Below are positions 1-8,099 of a DNA stretch of 37,551 nucleotides, one piece after another. The position numbers and the translations under genes are program-made. Position 1 is the stretch's first letter; every line of letters begins with the position of its first letter. Source of the DNA: a bacterium. GTDB taxonomy: Bacteria; Bacillota_I; Bacilli_A; RF39; UBA660. Location: positions 1-37,551 of the forward strand of contig JAUNFS010000009.1 in NCBI GenBank assembly GCA_030524925.1. Direction: 5' to 3'. The notes below the pieces were generated by a model. That model was not told the origin of the DNA. It saw nothing but the letters and a program-made list of their open reading frames with translations, and made no database searches.

Positions 1-16
1 ATCAATTATAAATCTT

Positions 17-46
17 AATGCACAACTTCTGTGCACTTCTTTTTTT
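17..46 (+). terminator. Rho-independent terminator of an upstream gene
   Basis: TGCACA (19-24) and TGTGCA (30-35) form a 6-bp hairpin with a 5-nt loop, followed by a T-rich run to 46. It would end a transcript entering from the left of the window. Confidence 0.6.
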
Positions 47-90
47 AAAATACATTATAATTAATTCATTAAATTTTCATATTATTGATA

Positions 91-119
91 TATGATTTAC
101 TCGTAATGTGTGATATAAT
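91..119 (+). promoter_or_regulatory. Promoter of the Abi_2 gene
   Basis: A perfect TATAAT at 114-119 is preceded by TG at 111-112 (extended -10). The -35 hexamer at the right spacing (91-96) is weak; a better TTGATA at 85-90 is too far away. The start codon is only 18 bases past the -10, so the leader is very short. Confidence 0.6.
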
Positions 120-137
120 TTAATAATAGGTGAGACC

Positions 138-1067
138 ATGAGAATGAAAGTCTTTAAAACAATTGAAGAGCAAATTGGTATCTTAGAAAACAAAGGTCTA
201 GTTATTGATGACTACCTTTTAGCAGAAGATATTTTAATTCGTGAAAATTACTTTTTCATAATGGGTTATAGACATTTATTCTTAAAGAGTAATAAAGAAA
301 GAAAATTTATTCCTGGTACTAACTTTCGTGAATTATATGCATTATTTAATTTTGATAGACAAATAAGAAACATAATATTTAAAAATCTACTAATTGTAGA
401 AAATAACATGAAAAGTATTTTTTCTTATCAACTATCAAAAAAATATGGTTTTAGAGAAAAAGACTATTTAAGGACAGACAACTTTACTAAAGTACCTGAC
501 AAACAAAGGCAGCTTAATGACACCCTAAAGAAGATGAAACGCCAAATTAGAGTTAATGGTTCGCAGCACTCAGCTACCAGTCATTATCTAAAAAATTATG
601 GATACATTCCGTTATGGGTAGTTGTTAAAGTATTATCATTTGGAATCGTCGGTGAGTTATTCACAGTAATGAAAAAAGAAGATCAAGCAGAAATAGCTGA
701 TATTTATAATCTATCTATTAACAATCTTCTAACTTACTTACCTGTTCTATCAAATTATCGTAATTTATGTGCTCATGAAGATATCTTATATGATCATCGT
801 AGTCAAAAGATTATCAATGACACCAAATACCATGAGGGCTTGAATATCCCAACAACAGATGGTGAGTACATTTATGGAAAAGATGATTTATTCGCACTAA
901 TTATTATTTTAAGGCAGTTATTAAGACCAGAAGAATTTAGACTGCTAATTAATGAACTTAGTTACGAAATAGACATCCTTTGTGGTAAACTAAAGGTAAT
1001 AAATATAGGTAAAGTTCTTGACGAAATGGGTTTTCCACGAAACTTTAGAGATATATTAGAAATATAG
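138..1067 (+). CDS. Abi_2 (AbiD/AbiF-like) HEPN-domain abortive infection protein
   Basis: The 309-residue protein fits the Abi_2 family (AbiD/AbiF group) along its length. The N-terminal part has the YRHLFLK and LFNFDRQIR blocks. The middle has the W160/LSFG (167-170) block. Near the C-terminus NYRNLCAH supplies the Rx4H HEPN motif (R208, H213), the predicted RNase site of this family. Members are typically phage-defence proteins that stop growth, probably by cutting RNA; activity here is inferred. SD AGGTGAG (128-134) lies 3 nt from ATG 138 and 9 nt from an in-frame ATG at 144, so the true start may be 144. The stop codon overlaps the SD of the next gene (htrA-like), so the two are probably co-transcribed. 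No toxin-antitoxin partner or mobile element is next to it. Confidence 0.88.
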   Translation: MRMKVFKTIEEQIGILENKGLVIDDYLLAEDILIRENYFFIMGYRHLFLKSNKERKFIPGTNFRELYALFNFDRQIRNIIFKNLLIVENNMKSIFSYQLSKKYGFREKDYLRTDNFTKVPDKQRQLNDTLKKMKRQIRVNGSQHSATSHYLKNYGYIPLWVVVKVLSFGIVGELFTVMKKEDQAEIADIYNLSINNLLTYLPVLSNYRNLCAHEDILYDHRSQKIINDTKYHEGLNIPTTDGEYIYGKDDLFALIIILRQLLRPEEFRLLINELSYEIDILCGKLKVINIGKVLDEMGFPRNFRDILEI

Positions 1068-1077
1068 GAGGAAAAAT

Positions 1078-2184
1078 ATGAAAAATAACAATGGGAAAAT
1101 ATTTATATGGATAATCGTAATACTAGTATCTATTGGTGTAGGAAGTGTAGGAATGTACTACGGAATAAGATACTTTAAACCACTAAGCCAAACCGTAGTA
1201 AATAAACTAGAAAAAGAAGTAACTGTAAATGAAAATGGCATTGCTGATGCTGTTGAAAAACTATATGACGCTGTAGTTGTAGTTGAATCATATCAAAAAG
1301 GAACCCTAACAAGTAGTGGTACAGGTTTTGTTTACAAGACAGATGACAAAAACGCATATATTTTAACCAATAACCATGTAATTTCAGGCGCTACTGAAGT
1401 AAAAGTAACATTCACAAATAACCAAACCGAAACCGTAAAAGTCGTTGGTAGTGATGAATATACTGATATCGGACTTTTATCAGTAGCAAAAGATAAAGTA
1501 ATTAAAGTAGCAGAAATTGGTAAAGCAGAAGACACTAGATTAGGAGATACTGCATTTGTAATCGGAACCCCTCTTGGTTCAGAATATTCATGGACAGTAA
1601 CTAGAGGTATTATTAGTGGTAAAGATCGTTTAGTAGAAGTAAATGCTTCAAATTCAAACGTATCTTCTTGGGTAATGAAAGTATTACAAACAGACGCAGC
1701 AATCAATAGTGGTAACTCAGGTGGACCAATAGCTAACTCAAACGGAGAAGTTATTGGAATTACCAACATGAAACTAATAAGTAGTGGGGTTGAAGGTATG
1801 GGCTTTGCAATTCCAATTGAAGATGCTGTAACAGTAGCTGATGCACTAATGAATGGCGAAAAACTAGAAAGACCACTTTTAGGAGTTGGAACTTTAGATG
1901 TTACAAACACTACATCATTAATTCGTGATTATGGAATTAGTTTAGATAAAAATATAACTACTGGCGCCGTAGTTGGTTATGTTCAAAAAGGCTCACCAGC
2001 AGATAAAATTGGTTTAGAAAAAGGTGACGTAATTACTAAATTTGGTGATTATGATATTAAAAATTCTTCATTCTTAAAATACTACTTATATAAATATAAT
2101 GTCGGTGACAAAGTTGAAGTAACCTTTATTAGAGATAGTAAAACTCAAACTAAAACAATTACTTTAAGCCAAAAAGCAGAATAG
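1078..2184 (+). CDS. Membrane-anchored HtrA/DegP-like trypsin-like serine protease with PDZ domain
   Basis: The 368-residue protein has one N-terminal membrane segment (about 8-30), which anchors it with the protease outside the cell. The catalytic triad is visible: H100 in TNNHVI, D130 in YTDIGLL and S214 in NSGNSGGP. A C-terminal PDZ domain follows (about 265-365; GSPADKIGLEKGDVI). HtrA proteases degrade or refold misfolded exported proteins. The length is normal for the Gram-positive single-PDZ form. SD AGGAGG starts inside the upstream abi stop codon and the ATG follows 10 nt later, so expression from the abi promoter is likely. In Bacillus a related gene lies downstream of walJ; here it is about 11 kb away from walJ. 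Confidence 0.92.
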   Translation: MKNNNGKIFIWIIVILVSIGVGSVGMYYGIRYFKPLSQTVVNKLEKEVTVNENGIADAVEKLYDAVVVVESYQKGTLTSSGTGFVYKTDDKNAYILTNNHVISGATEVKVTFTNNQTETVKVVGSDEYTDIGLLSVAKDKVIKVAEIGKAEDTRLGDTAFVIGTPLGSEYSWTVTRGIISGKDRLVEVNASNSNVSSWVMKVLQTDAAINSGNSGGPIANSNGEVIGITNMKLISSGVEGMGFAIPIEDAVTVADALMNGEKLERPLLGVGTLDVTNTTSLIRDYGISLDKNITTGAVVGYVQKGSPADKIGLEKGDVITKFGDYDIKNSSFLKYYLYKYNVGDKVEVTFIRDSKTQTKTITLSQKAE

Positions 2185-2208
2185 ACTTTATTTAAGGTCT
2201 ATTTTTTT
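2181..2208 (+). terminator. Terminator of abi-htrA
   Basis: ATAGAC...GTCTAT hairpin overlapping the htrA stop codon, followed by seven T. Its T-run runs straight into the -10 element of the next gene. Confidence 0.75.
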
Positions 2209-2216
2209 GCTATACT
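2188..2216 (+). promoter_or_regulatory. Probable promoter of the MBL hydrolase
   Basis: TATACT at 2211-2216 directly follows the terminator T-run. The region 17 bases upstream is a poor -35. AGGAGG follows at about 2222, leaving a leader of about a dozen bases. Confidence 0.45.
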
Positions 2217-2234
2217 ATAGTAGGAGGAACGAAA

Positions 2235-2954
2235 ATGAAAGTACAAATAATCGGATCAGGAAGTATGTGGACTAAATATAACAGTGCTTGTTATTTAATA
2301 GATGAAGACATAATGGTAGACTTTCCTAATGGAACTTGTAAATATCTATATAGACAAAATATTGAACCAAGAACAATTAACCACGTGTTATTAACTCATT
2401 TCCATGGAGACCACTACTTTGACATGCCATTTTATATCTTAAATAAATCTAAATCAGAATCTAAAAAACTTACTGTATATTGCTCAAAAGAAGGAGAAAA
2501 CAAAATAAATACAATTGGAGACCTAGCTTTTCCAAATTCTTTCAAAGAAGCCTGCATAGTAACAAATATTAAATACATTAGTGATAATGAATTTAACATT
2601 AATGATTATAAAATTACAAAATTATTAGTAGACCACGGCAGAATGAAACCCGCCTATGGTTATATATTTCAAAAAGATAATATATTTGTTGGCTTTACCG
2701 GTGATACTGCTCTATGCCAAAATGTAGAAATTATGGCCAAAAAGTGTAGCTACCTATTCTGCGACTGTATGTTAATAACTGGAACAGTAAAGCATCAAGG
2801 AATAGACAATCTAGAATACCTAGCATCAAAATATCAAAATTGCACATTTATCGTAAGTCATTTAGAAGATGTTACAAGAAACAAATTAAAAGAATTAAAC
2901 ATTTCTAATATCATTGTTCCCGAAGATTACCAAACTCTAATAATTGACAAATAA
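2235..2954 (+). CDS. MBL-fold metallo-hydrolase (RNase Z-like subgroup)
   Basis: The 239-residue protein has the metallo-beta-lactamase metal site HFHGDH (H55, H57, D59, H60), a later GFTGDTALC aspartate and a C-terminal SHLED histidine. The order and spacing resemble the RNase Z / beta-CASP-like branch, but it is shorter than RNase Z and I see no clear exosite arm, so the substrate is unknown. It is cytoplasmic, with no signal peptide. Strong SD (AGGAGG about 8 nt upstream). It is flanked by terminators and so is monocistronic. Three more MBL-type or related hydrolase-fold genes are not adjacent; WalJ and a glyoxalase-II-like protein lie further right. Confidence 0.85.
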   Translation: MKVQIIGSGSMWTKYNSACYLIDEDIMVDFPNGTCKYLYRQNIEPRTINHVLLTHFHGDHYFDMPFYILNKSKSESKKLTVYCSKEGENKINTIGDLAFPNSFKEACIVTNIKYISDNEFNINDYKITKLLVDHGRMKPAYGYIFQKDNIFVGFTGDTALCQNVEIMAKKCSYLFCDCMLITGTVKHQGIDNLEYLASKYQNCTFIVSHLEDVTRNKLKELNISNIIVPEDYQTLIIDK

Positions 2955-2970
2955 ATGATAGAAATAGTCT

Positions 2971-2998
2971 AAAGGCTTTAATTAAAGTCTTTTTTTTG
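2971..2998 (+). terminator. Terminator of the MBL gene
   Basis: AAGGCTTT (2972-2979) pairs with AAAGTCTT (2984-2991, one G-U pair) around AATT, followed by eight T. Confidence 0.75.
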
Positions 2999-2999
2999 T

Positions 3000-3005
3000 T
3001 ATACT
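3000..3005 (+). promoter_or_regulatory. -10 element of the ATP-grasp/ychF/asnB operon
   Basis: TATACT sits 2-3 bases after the preceding T-run, the same terminator/promoter abutment as at 2208/2211. SD AGGTGA follows at 3013-3018. The -35 would lie inside the terminator stem. Confidence 0.4.
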
Positions 3006-3025
3006 CTAACTTAGGTGAACAAATT

Positions 3026-4030
3026 ATGGGAATGATTAAATTTGCTTTAAAAGGTAGTTACAAACGCTACTATAAAAATTTAAAAAAACTAGCCAAAGAA
3101 AATCACAAAAATGCTAATTTGATGTTTATAGATACAGTTTTTTCCACAATATTTCTAAAATCCGGAATGCAAGACTATTTAAATTATAAATTTTACGATA
3201 AAAGTTTTAAAGAAAGAAAAGAATATGCTACTATTGGCTATCAAAATGACTTCTATAAAATAGCAGCTAATATTAAATATGCACCATTTTTTTCAAATAA
3301 AGTCAATTTCCACAAAAATTTTCATGACTATACAAAAAGAAAATATGTCTGCTATGAAGATGGTTATTCAAAAGTAAAAGAATTTATTAAAGAAACAAAA
3401 GAATTTGTTCGTAAACCAATAAAAGGCCTTGGTGGCCAAGATGTAGAAAAAATAAATGCTAAAGATATTAAAGACATCAAAACATTTTATGAAAAACTAA
3501 AAGAAGAAGACTGTTTTTTAGAAGAATTAGTAATTCAAGATGAAACTTGGTCAAAATTAAATCCTAAAAGTATTAACACCATCAGAGTAGTTACTAAATG
3601 TATTAATGGGAAAAGTGAAATTTTATACGCTGTTGCTAGAGTTGGTAGTGGAGCATCTATCGCTGATAATTTCCACAAAGGTGGCGTAGGTATTAAAGTA
3701 AATATTACAAAAGGTTGCCTAGAAGGAAATGCCATAGATAAAAGTGGTAAAGAAAGCGAGCGACTAAAAGAAACCAATATCGTAGTGGACGGCTACCAAA
3801 TACCATACTGGAAAGAAATAAAAAAGATGGTTAATAGTGCAGCAAAAGTTAATGATAATGTTAACATAATTGGCTGGGACATTGCCATTTCAAAAGATGG
3901 CCCTGTAATAATTGAAGGAAATAGAGGCCCAGGAATGGATATAATCCAAATGTTATATAAAAGGGGCGTAAAAAAAGATTTAGAACAAATCAAACAAGAA
4001 ATTTTAAACTCAAGATTAGAAAGTAGATGA
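3026..4030 (+). CDS. Sugar-transfer-associated ATP-grasp family protein
   Basis: The protein resembles the sugar-transfer-associated ATP-grasp family found in polysaccharide/cell-surface loci. Diagnostic blocks are RKPIKGLGGQD (nucleotide-binding region), SINTIRVVT, the glycine-rich RVGSGASIADNFHKGGVG, and the C-terminal metal/ATP block GWDIAISKDGPVIIEGNRGP (E and N ligands). I chose ATG 3026 (334 residues), because SD AGGTGA ends 7 nt upstream; an upstream TTG at 2996 lies within the terminator/promoter. The partner substrate is unknown: ATP-grasp enzymes join a carboxylate to an amine or thiol. It ends in TGA, 4 nt before ychF, so the two are translationally close. Confidence 0.8.
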   Translation: MGMIKFALKGSYKRYYKNLKKLAKENHKNANLMFIDTVFSTIFLKSGMQDYLNYKFYDKSFKERKEYATIGYQNDFYKIAANIKYAPFFSNKVNFHKNFHDYTKRKYVCYEDGYSKVKEFIKETKEFVRKPIKGLGGQDVEKINAKDIKDIKTFYEKLKEEDCFLEELVIQDETWSKLNPKSINTIRVVTKCINGKSEILYAVARVGSGASIADNFHKGGVGIKVNITKGCLEGNAIDKSGKESERLKETNIVVDGYQIPYWKEIKKMVNSAAKVNDNVNIIGWDIAISKDGPVIIEGNRGPGMDIIQMLYKRGVKKDLEQIKQEILNSRLESR

Positions 4031-4034
4031 TAAT

Positions 4035-5132
4035 ATGTTAAAAGCAGGAATCGTAGGACTACCAAATGTTGGTAAAAGTACCCTATTTAATGCTATAACT
4101 AAAAAAAATATTCTAGCTGCAAATTATCCTTTTGCAACTATTGACCCAAACGTTGGCGTTGTAACTGTACCAGACGAAAGATTAACTTATTTAGAAAATC
4201 TTTATATGCCTGAAAGAACAATTCCCACAACTTACGAATTTACAGACATTGCTGGCTTAGTAAAAGGCGCATCAAAAGGCGAAGGCCTAGGAAATAAATT
4301 CTTAAGTCATATCCGTGAAGTAGATGCCATCGTTGAAGTTGTTAGATGCTTTGAAGAAGAAAATATTATCCATGTTGAAGGTGGTGTAGACCCAGTTAGA
4401 GACATAGAAATAATTAATGTGGAATTAATAATCTCAGATTTAGAAATAGTTCAAAATCGTTTATCTAAAATTGCCAAAAAGTGTGAAATGACAAAAGATA
4501 AACAAGAATTATTAGAATTCAACACTTTAAAAAAATGCGAAGAAGCCCTTTTACAAAATATTCCTCTAAGAAGACTAGAACTAACTAAAGAAGAAAAGTT
4601 ATCTCTAAAAGCCTTTTGTTTCATAACTTTAAAACCAATCATCTATATGGCCAATGTTAGTGAAGAAGATGCAATTATTGGCCATAATAAATATACAGAT
4701 GAAGTATGTTCTTACGCTGCAAAAGAAAATGCAAGTGTTATTGTAGTCTGTGCAAAAATGGAAAGTGAACTAGCAGAACTAAACGAAGAAGACAAAGAAC
4801 AATTTTTAAAAGAAATGGGTATATCATCATCCGGCCTAGACAAACTAATATATGCAACCTATGACTTACTTGGACTTCAAACATTCTTCACCTCAGGAAA
4901 AGATGAATGCCGTGCTTGGACGTTTAAAAAAGGAATGAAAGCCCCCGAATGTGCTGGCATCATCCACAGTGACTTTGAACGAGGATTTATTAAAGCCGAA
5001 GTAATGTCATTTGAAGACTTAAAAGAATACGGTACTGAAATAAAAGTAAAAGAAGCTGGAAAAATGCGTTTAGAAGGCAAGGACTATCTAATGCAAGATG
5101 GTGATATTGTCTACTTTAGATTTAACGTATAA
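4035..5132 (+). CDS. ychF: Redox-regulated ribosome-associated ATPase/GTPase YchF (OLA1 family)
   Basis: The 365-residue protein is full length for YchF. The P-loop is GLPNVGKST (8-16), followed by the G3 region TDIAGLVKGASKGEGLGNKFL, typical of this family. The NKxD motif is altered to NVSEE (in YMANVSEED), which in YchF goes with ATP preference. A TGS domain lies at the C-terminus (about 280-365; ends GDIVYFRFNV). YchF associates with ribosomes and affects stress responses. It starts 4 nt after the ATP-grasp stop and has only a weak SD, so translation probably depends on coupling. In B. subtilis ychF is just upstream of rpsF; here asnB lies in between. Confidence 0.96.
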   Translation: MLKAGIVGLPNVGKSTLFNAITKKNILAANYPFATIDPNVGVVTVPDERLTYLENLYMPERTIPTTYEFTDIAGLVKGASKGEGLGNKFLSHIREVDAIVEVVRCFEEENIIHVEGGVDPVRDIEIINVELIISDLEIVQNRLSKIAKKCEMTKDKQELLEFNTLKKCEEALLQNIPLRRLELTKEEKLSLKAFCFITLKPIIYMANVSEEDAIIGHNKYTDEVCSYAAKENASVIVVCAKMESELAELNEEDKEQFLKEMGISSSGLDKLIYATYDLLGLQTFFTSGKDECRAWTFKKGMKAPECAGIIHSDFERGFIKAEVMSFEDLKEYGTEIKVKEAGKMRLEGKDYLMQDGDIVYFRFNV

Positions 5133-5143
5133 AGGAGGAAAAT

Positions 5144-6979
5144 ATGTGTGGTTTTTGTGGTTTTGTAGATAAAACTAAAAAAGATAAAAAAGAAAAAATA
5201 ATCAAGGAAATGTCAAACAGGATTATTCACCGTGGACCAGACTCTGACGGATATCTAGTTGATGATAACGTAGCTCTAGGCTTTAGAAGACTAGCTATAA
5301 TAGATGTTAAAGGCGGCACCCAGCCAATTTATAATGAAGATAAAACCGTAGCAGTAATGTTTAATGGTGAAATTTACAACTTCCAAGAACTAAGAGAAGA
5401 ACTAAAAAAGAAAGGTCATAAATTCAAAACAAATACTGACACCGAAGTAATAGTTCATGGTTACGAAGAATATGACACCGAAATCTTTAATCATCTTCGT
5501 GGAATGTTTGGTATAGTTCTATACGACATCAAAAAAGAGAAACTAATTGGCGCAAGAGATATCTTCGGAATCAAACCATATTACTACTATTATGACAAAA
5601 AAACATTCATGTTTGGCTCTGAAATCAAATCATTCTTATCTCATCCAAACTTTAAAAAGGAATTAAATGAAAAAGTATTAAGCCTTTATCTAGCTTATGG
5701 AACAAACCACCTAGAAGAAACATTTTTTAAAAACACGAGCAAATTAAAACCAGGGCATCTATTTATCTATGAAAAAGGAAAATTAACAATCAAACCGTAC
5801 TATGAATTAACTTACGCAAAAGAAAATAATACATTTGAATACTATCAAAAATCTCTAAAAGAAACCATAGAAAGCTCAATAAAATATCATCAAATTAGTG
5901 ATGTTGAAGTTGGCTCTTATTTAAGCGGTGGTGTTGATTCATCTTACGTAGTTGCCGAAAGCAAACCAAACAAAACATTTACAGTAGGCTTTGAAGGCAA
6001 AGGCTTCTCTGAAATAGAATATGCCAAAGAACTATCAGACCACTTTAAAATAAATCACTATTCTAAAATAATTTCAGCCGATGAATTTTTTGACATCTTA
6101 CCTACCGTAGAATACCATTTAGACGAACCAAGTGCAAACGTATCAGCTGTACCTTTATATTTTTTAAGCAAACTAGCAAGAGAACAAGTTAAAGTCGTAT
6201 TATCAGGTGAAGGCGCTGACGAAATGTTTGGTGGCTACAACGAATATAACCTAGAAGGCTTAGAAAAATATTATAATTATATTCCTTACTTCTTAAGAGC
6301 ACTTAACCGTAAAATAGCCGCACCTCTACCATACTTTAAAGGCAAACACACCATTGAAAAATACGGCCATAAACTAGAAGATAGATATTATAATAAAACT
6401 GAAATGTTTAACTATAAAGAAATAAACAGTTATTTAAAACCAAAGTATCAGACCAATCTAAATCCATTTGATCTATGCAAACCATACTATGATCAAACTA
6501 AAGGAAAAAATGACGTAGAAAGAAAAATGTTCATAGATCTAAACTTTTGGTTGCCAAATGATATCCTACTAAAAGCTGACAAAATGAGCATGGCTAACTC
6601 AGTAGAACTAAGAGTACCATTTTTAGATAAAGAAGTATGGAAACAATCTAGAATAATACCAACAAAATATATGGTAAAAGATGGCCAAACTAAATACATA
6701 TTTAGAACTATTGCTGACGAAAAAATTCCTAAAGAATGGTCTAGCAGAAAGAAAAAAGGATTTCCAGTTCCATTCGGTAAATGGATAAAAGAAGAAAAAT
6801 ATTATCAAAAAGTAAAAGAAACTTTTGGCAGTAAAGAAGCAAAAGAATTCTTTGAACTAGATAAGATAAATAAACTACTAGAAGACCATTATCACAATAA
6901 GGCCGCAAACGGCAAACAAATATACTGCGTATACACATTTTTAATTTGGTATAAGAGATATTTTATAACTGAAAAATAG
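5144..6979 (+). CDS. asnB: Asparagine synthase (glutamine-hydrolysing)
   Basis: The 611-residue, two-domain enzyme makes Asn from Asp, ATP and Gln. The N-terminal class II glutaminase domain starts MCGFCGF, with Cys2 as nucleophile after Met removal, and continues with RIIHRGPDSDG and FNGEIYNF. The synthetase domain has the pyrophosphatase loop SGGVDSS (about 260-266), GEGADEMFGGY, and the C-terminal ADKMSMANSVELRVPFLD block. All catalytic signatures are intact. It is cytosolic. SD AAAGGAGG is strong, and the 11-nt gap to ychF indicates one operon. I see no terminator after it, but a strong new promoter begins 2 bases past the stop. Confidence 0.96.
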   Translation: MCGFCGFVDKTKKDKKEKIIKEMSNRIIHRGPDSDGYLVDDNVALGFRRLAIIDVKGGTQPIYNEDKTVAVMFNGEIYNFQELREELKKKGHKFKTNTDTEVIVHGYEEYDTEIFNHLRGMFGIVLYDIKKEKLIGARDIFGIKPYYYYYDKKTFMFGSEIKSFLSHPNFKKELNEKVLSLYLAYGTNHLEETFFKNTSKLKPGHLFIYEKGKLTIKPYYELTYAKENNTFEYYQKSLKETIESSIKYHQISDVEVGSYLSGGVDSSYVVAESKPNKTFTVGFEGKGFSEIEYAKELSDHFKINHYSKIISADEFFDILPTVEYHLDEPSANVSAVPLYFLSKLAREQVKVVLSGEGADEMFGGYNEYNLEGLEKYYNYIPYFLRALNRKIAAPLPYFKGKHTIEKYGHKLEDRYYNKTEMFNYKEINSYLKPKYQTNLNPFDLCKPYYDQTKGKNDVERKMFIDLNFWLPNDILLKADKMSMANSVELRVPFLDKEVWKQSRIIPTKYMVKDGQTKYIFRTIADEKIPKEWSSRKKKGFPVPFGKWIKEEKYYQKVKETFGSKEAKEFFELDKINKLLEDHYHNKAANGKQIYCVYTFLIWYKRYFITEK

Positions 6980-6980
6980 T

Positions 6981-7009
6981 TTGCATATAATTATTTAGTA
7001 TGCTATAAT
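6981..7009 (+). promoter_or_regulatory. Strong promoter of the rpsF-ssb-rpsR operon
   Basis: TTGCAT (6981-6986), a 17-base spacer and TATAAT (7004-7009) with an extended TGC. It is among the best sigma-A-type promoters in the window, as expected for ribosomal protein genes. Confidence 0.85.
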
Positions 7010-7074
7010 ACTGCGTGAGCGAAAGCTCCTTGCTTATTTTAAATAAGCCAAATAGACCATAAGGAGGTAAAAAG
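7010..7074 (+). promoter_or_regulatory. Structured rpsF leader with possible SD sequestration
   Basis: The roughly 60-nt leader holds a GAGC-GAAA-GCTC tetraloop hairpin (7017-7028) and a second hairpin GCTTAT/ATAAGC (7032-7048). CTCCTT (7026-7031) is fully complementary to the SD AAGGAG (7061-7066) and competes with the first hairpin. rpsF leaders in other bacteria can bind the S6:S18 complex for autoregulation. I cannot confirm that published motif here, so regulation is inferred. Confidence 0.5.
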
Positions 7075-7365
7075 ATGAGAAACTATGAAATGATGTTTAT
7101 CGTAAAAACAACTTTAGAAGAAGCTGCTGTAAAAAATACTGTTAAAGAATTATCAGATATTATTACTAGTAGAAATGGTAAAATCACTAATACTAAAGAA
7201 ATGGGACAAAGAGAACTTGCTTATCCTATTAATAAAGAAGTTAGTGGATTTTATTATGTATTCAATTTTGAAGCAAACAACGATATCATTAACGAATTAA
7301 ATCGTAAATCAAGAATTAATGAAAATATAATTAGACATATGATCATTAAGTTAGACGAGGAGTAA
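7075..7365 (+). CDS. rpsF: 30S ribosomal protein S6
   Basis: The 96-residue protein begins MRNYEMMFIVK and carries GQRELAYPINKEVSGFYY and NIIRHMIIKL, the typical S6 blocks. S6 pairs with S18 on the platform of the small subunit. SD AAGGAGGT is 8 nt upstream. It is the first gene of the S6-SSB-S18 operon, the same order as in B. subtilis. Confidence 0.97.
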   Translation: MRNYEMMFIVKTTLEEAAVKNTVKELSDIITSRNGKITNTKEMGQRELAYPINKEVSGFYYVFNFEANNDIINELNRKSRINENIIRHMIIKLDEE

Positions 7366-7373
7366 AAAATAAT

Positions 7374-7829
7374 ATGAATAATGTTACTTTAGTTGGAAGA
7401 ATAACAAGAGACCCTGAACTAAGAACTATTGCCAGTGGACAAACAACTACAACTATTAATGTTGCTGTAAACCGTCCCTTTACAAGTGCAAACGGTGAAA
7501 GAGAAGCAGATTTTATTAACGTTGTAGTTTGGCGTAAACAAGCTGAAAACGTATGCAAATATTGCACAAAAGGCTCTCTAGTAGGTGTCAGTGGTAGAAT
7601 TCAAACTAGATCATATGATGGCCAAGATGGTCAAAAAAGATATGTTACCGAAGTAGTAGCAGATAATGTATCATTTTTAGGAAGTAAAAATGCAACTGGA
7701 ACAAGTAACTTTAACGAAGTTCCAAACAATAATAGTGTAAATCCAATTGAAACAACTGATGTAACTGAAGATCCATTTAAAGATTTTGGTTCAGAAGTAA
7801 TTTTAAATGATGACGATTTACCATTTTAG
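7374..7829 (+). CDS. ssb: Single-stranded DNA-binding protein
   Basis: The 151-residue SSB has an N-terminal OB fold (about 1-105; begins NNVTLVGRITRDPELR, then DFINVVVWRKQAENV), a short Asn/Thr-rich linker and the acidic DDDLPF tip that binds partner proteins. It coats ssDNA at replication forks. It starts 8 nt after rpsF, has a modest SD (GAGGAG inside the rpsF end) and lies between rpsF and rpsR in the conserved order. Confidence 0.97.
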   Translation: MNNVTLVGRITRDPELRTIASGQTTTTINVAVNRPFTSANGEREADFINVVVWRKQAENVCKYCTKGSLVGVSGRIQTRSYDGQDGQKRYVTEVVADNVSFLGSKNATGTSNFNEVPNNNSVNPIETTDVTEDPFKDFGSEVILNDDDLPF

Positions 7830-7844
7830 AAAGGAAAGTTAAAA

Positions 7845-8060
7845 ATGGCTGAATTTTATCGTAAGAAAAAGAAAATTTGTCAAATGTGCGCTGGAAAAAG
7901 CGTTGATTATAAAGATGTAGCTATTGTTAGTAAATACATCAACGAAAAAGGCAAAATCATGCCAAGAAGAATGACTGGAGCTTGTGCAAAACATCAAAGA
8001 TATATTGCAATGCAAATTAAAAGAGCTCGTTTCATGGCTTTAATACCTTTTGTAAAATAG
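7845..8060 (+). CDS. rpsR: 30S ribosomal protein S18
   Basis: The 71-residue protein contains [14 protein letters not shown], the block for S18 RNA contact, and [21 protein letters not shown], matching S18 throughout. The two N-terminal cysteines (C12, C15 region) resemble the zinc-type remnant seen in some S18 proteins, but only two Cys are present there. It is the last gene of the operon and is followed at once by a terminator. Confidence 0.97.
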   Translation: MAEFYRKKKKICQMCAGKSVDYKDVAIVSKYINEKGKIMPRRMTGACAKHQRYIAMQIKRARFMALIPFVK

Positions 8061-8085
8061 AAGCATCAATCTTCTATTTTTTTTT
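8055..8085 (+). terminator. Terminator of rpsF-ssb-rpsR
   Basis: AAATAGAAG (8055-8063) pairs with CTTCTATTT (8071-8079) around a 7-nt loop; the T-run continues to about 8085. The rpsR stop lies in the stem. Confidence 0.85.
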
Positions 8086-8099
8086 ATTTAGGAGGAAAA

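Noticed and set aside
1332-1910. Long minus-strand open frame (192 codons) inside the HtrA gene
   Set aside because: It is antisense to a clearly conserved protease. Its protein has no recognisable domain, and the frame arises from the A-rich codon pattern of the sense strand.
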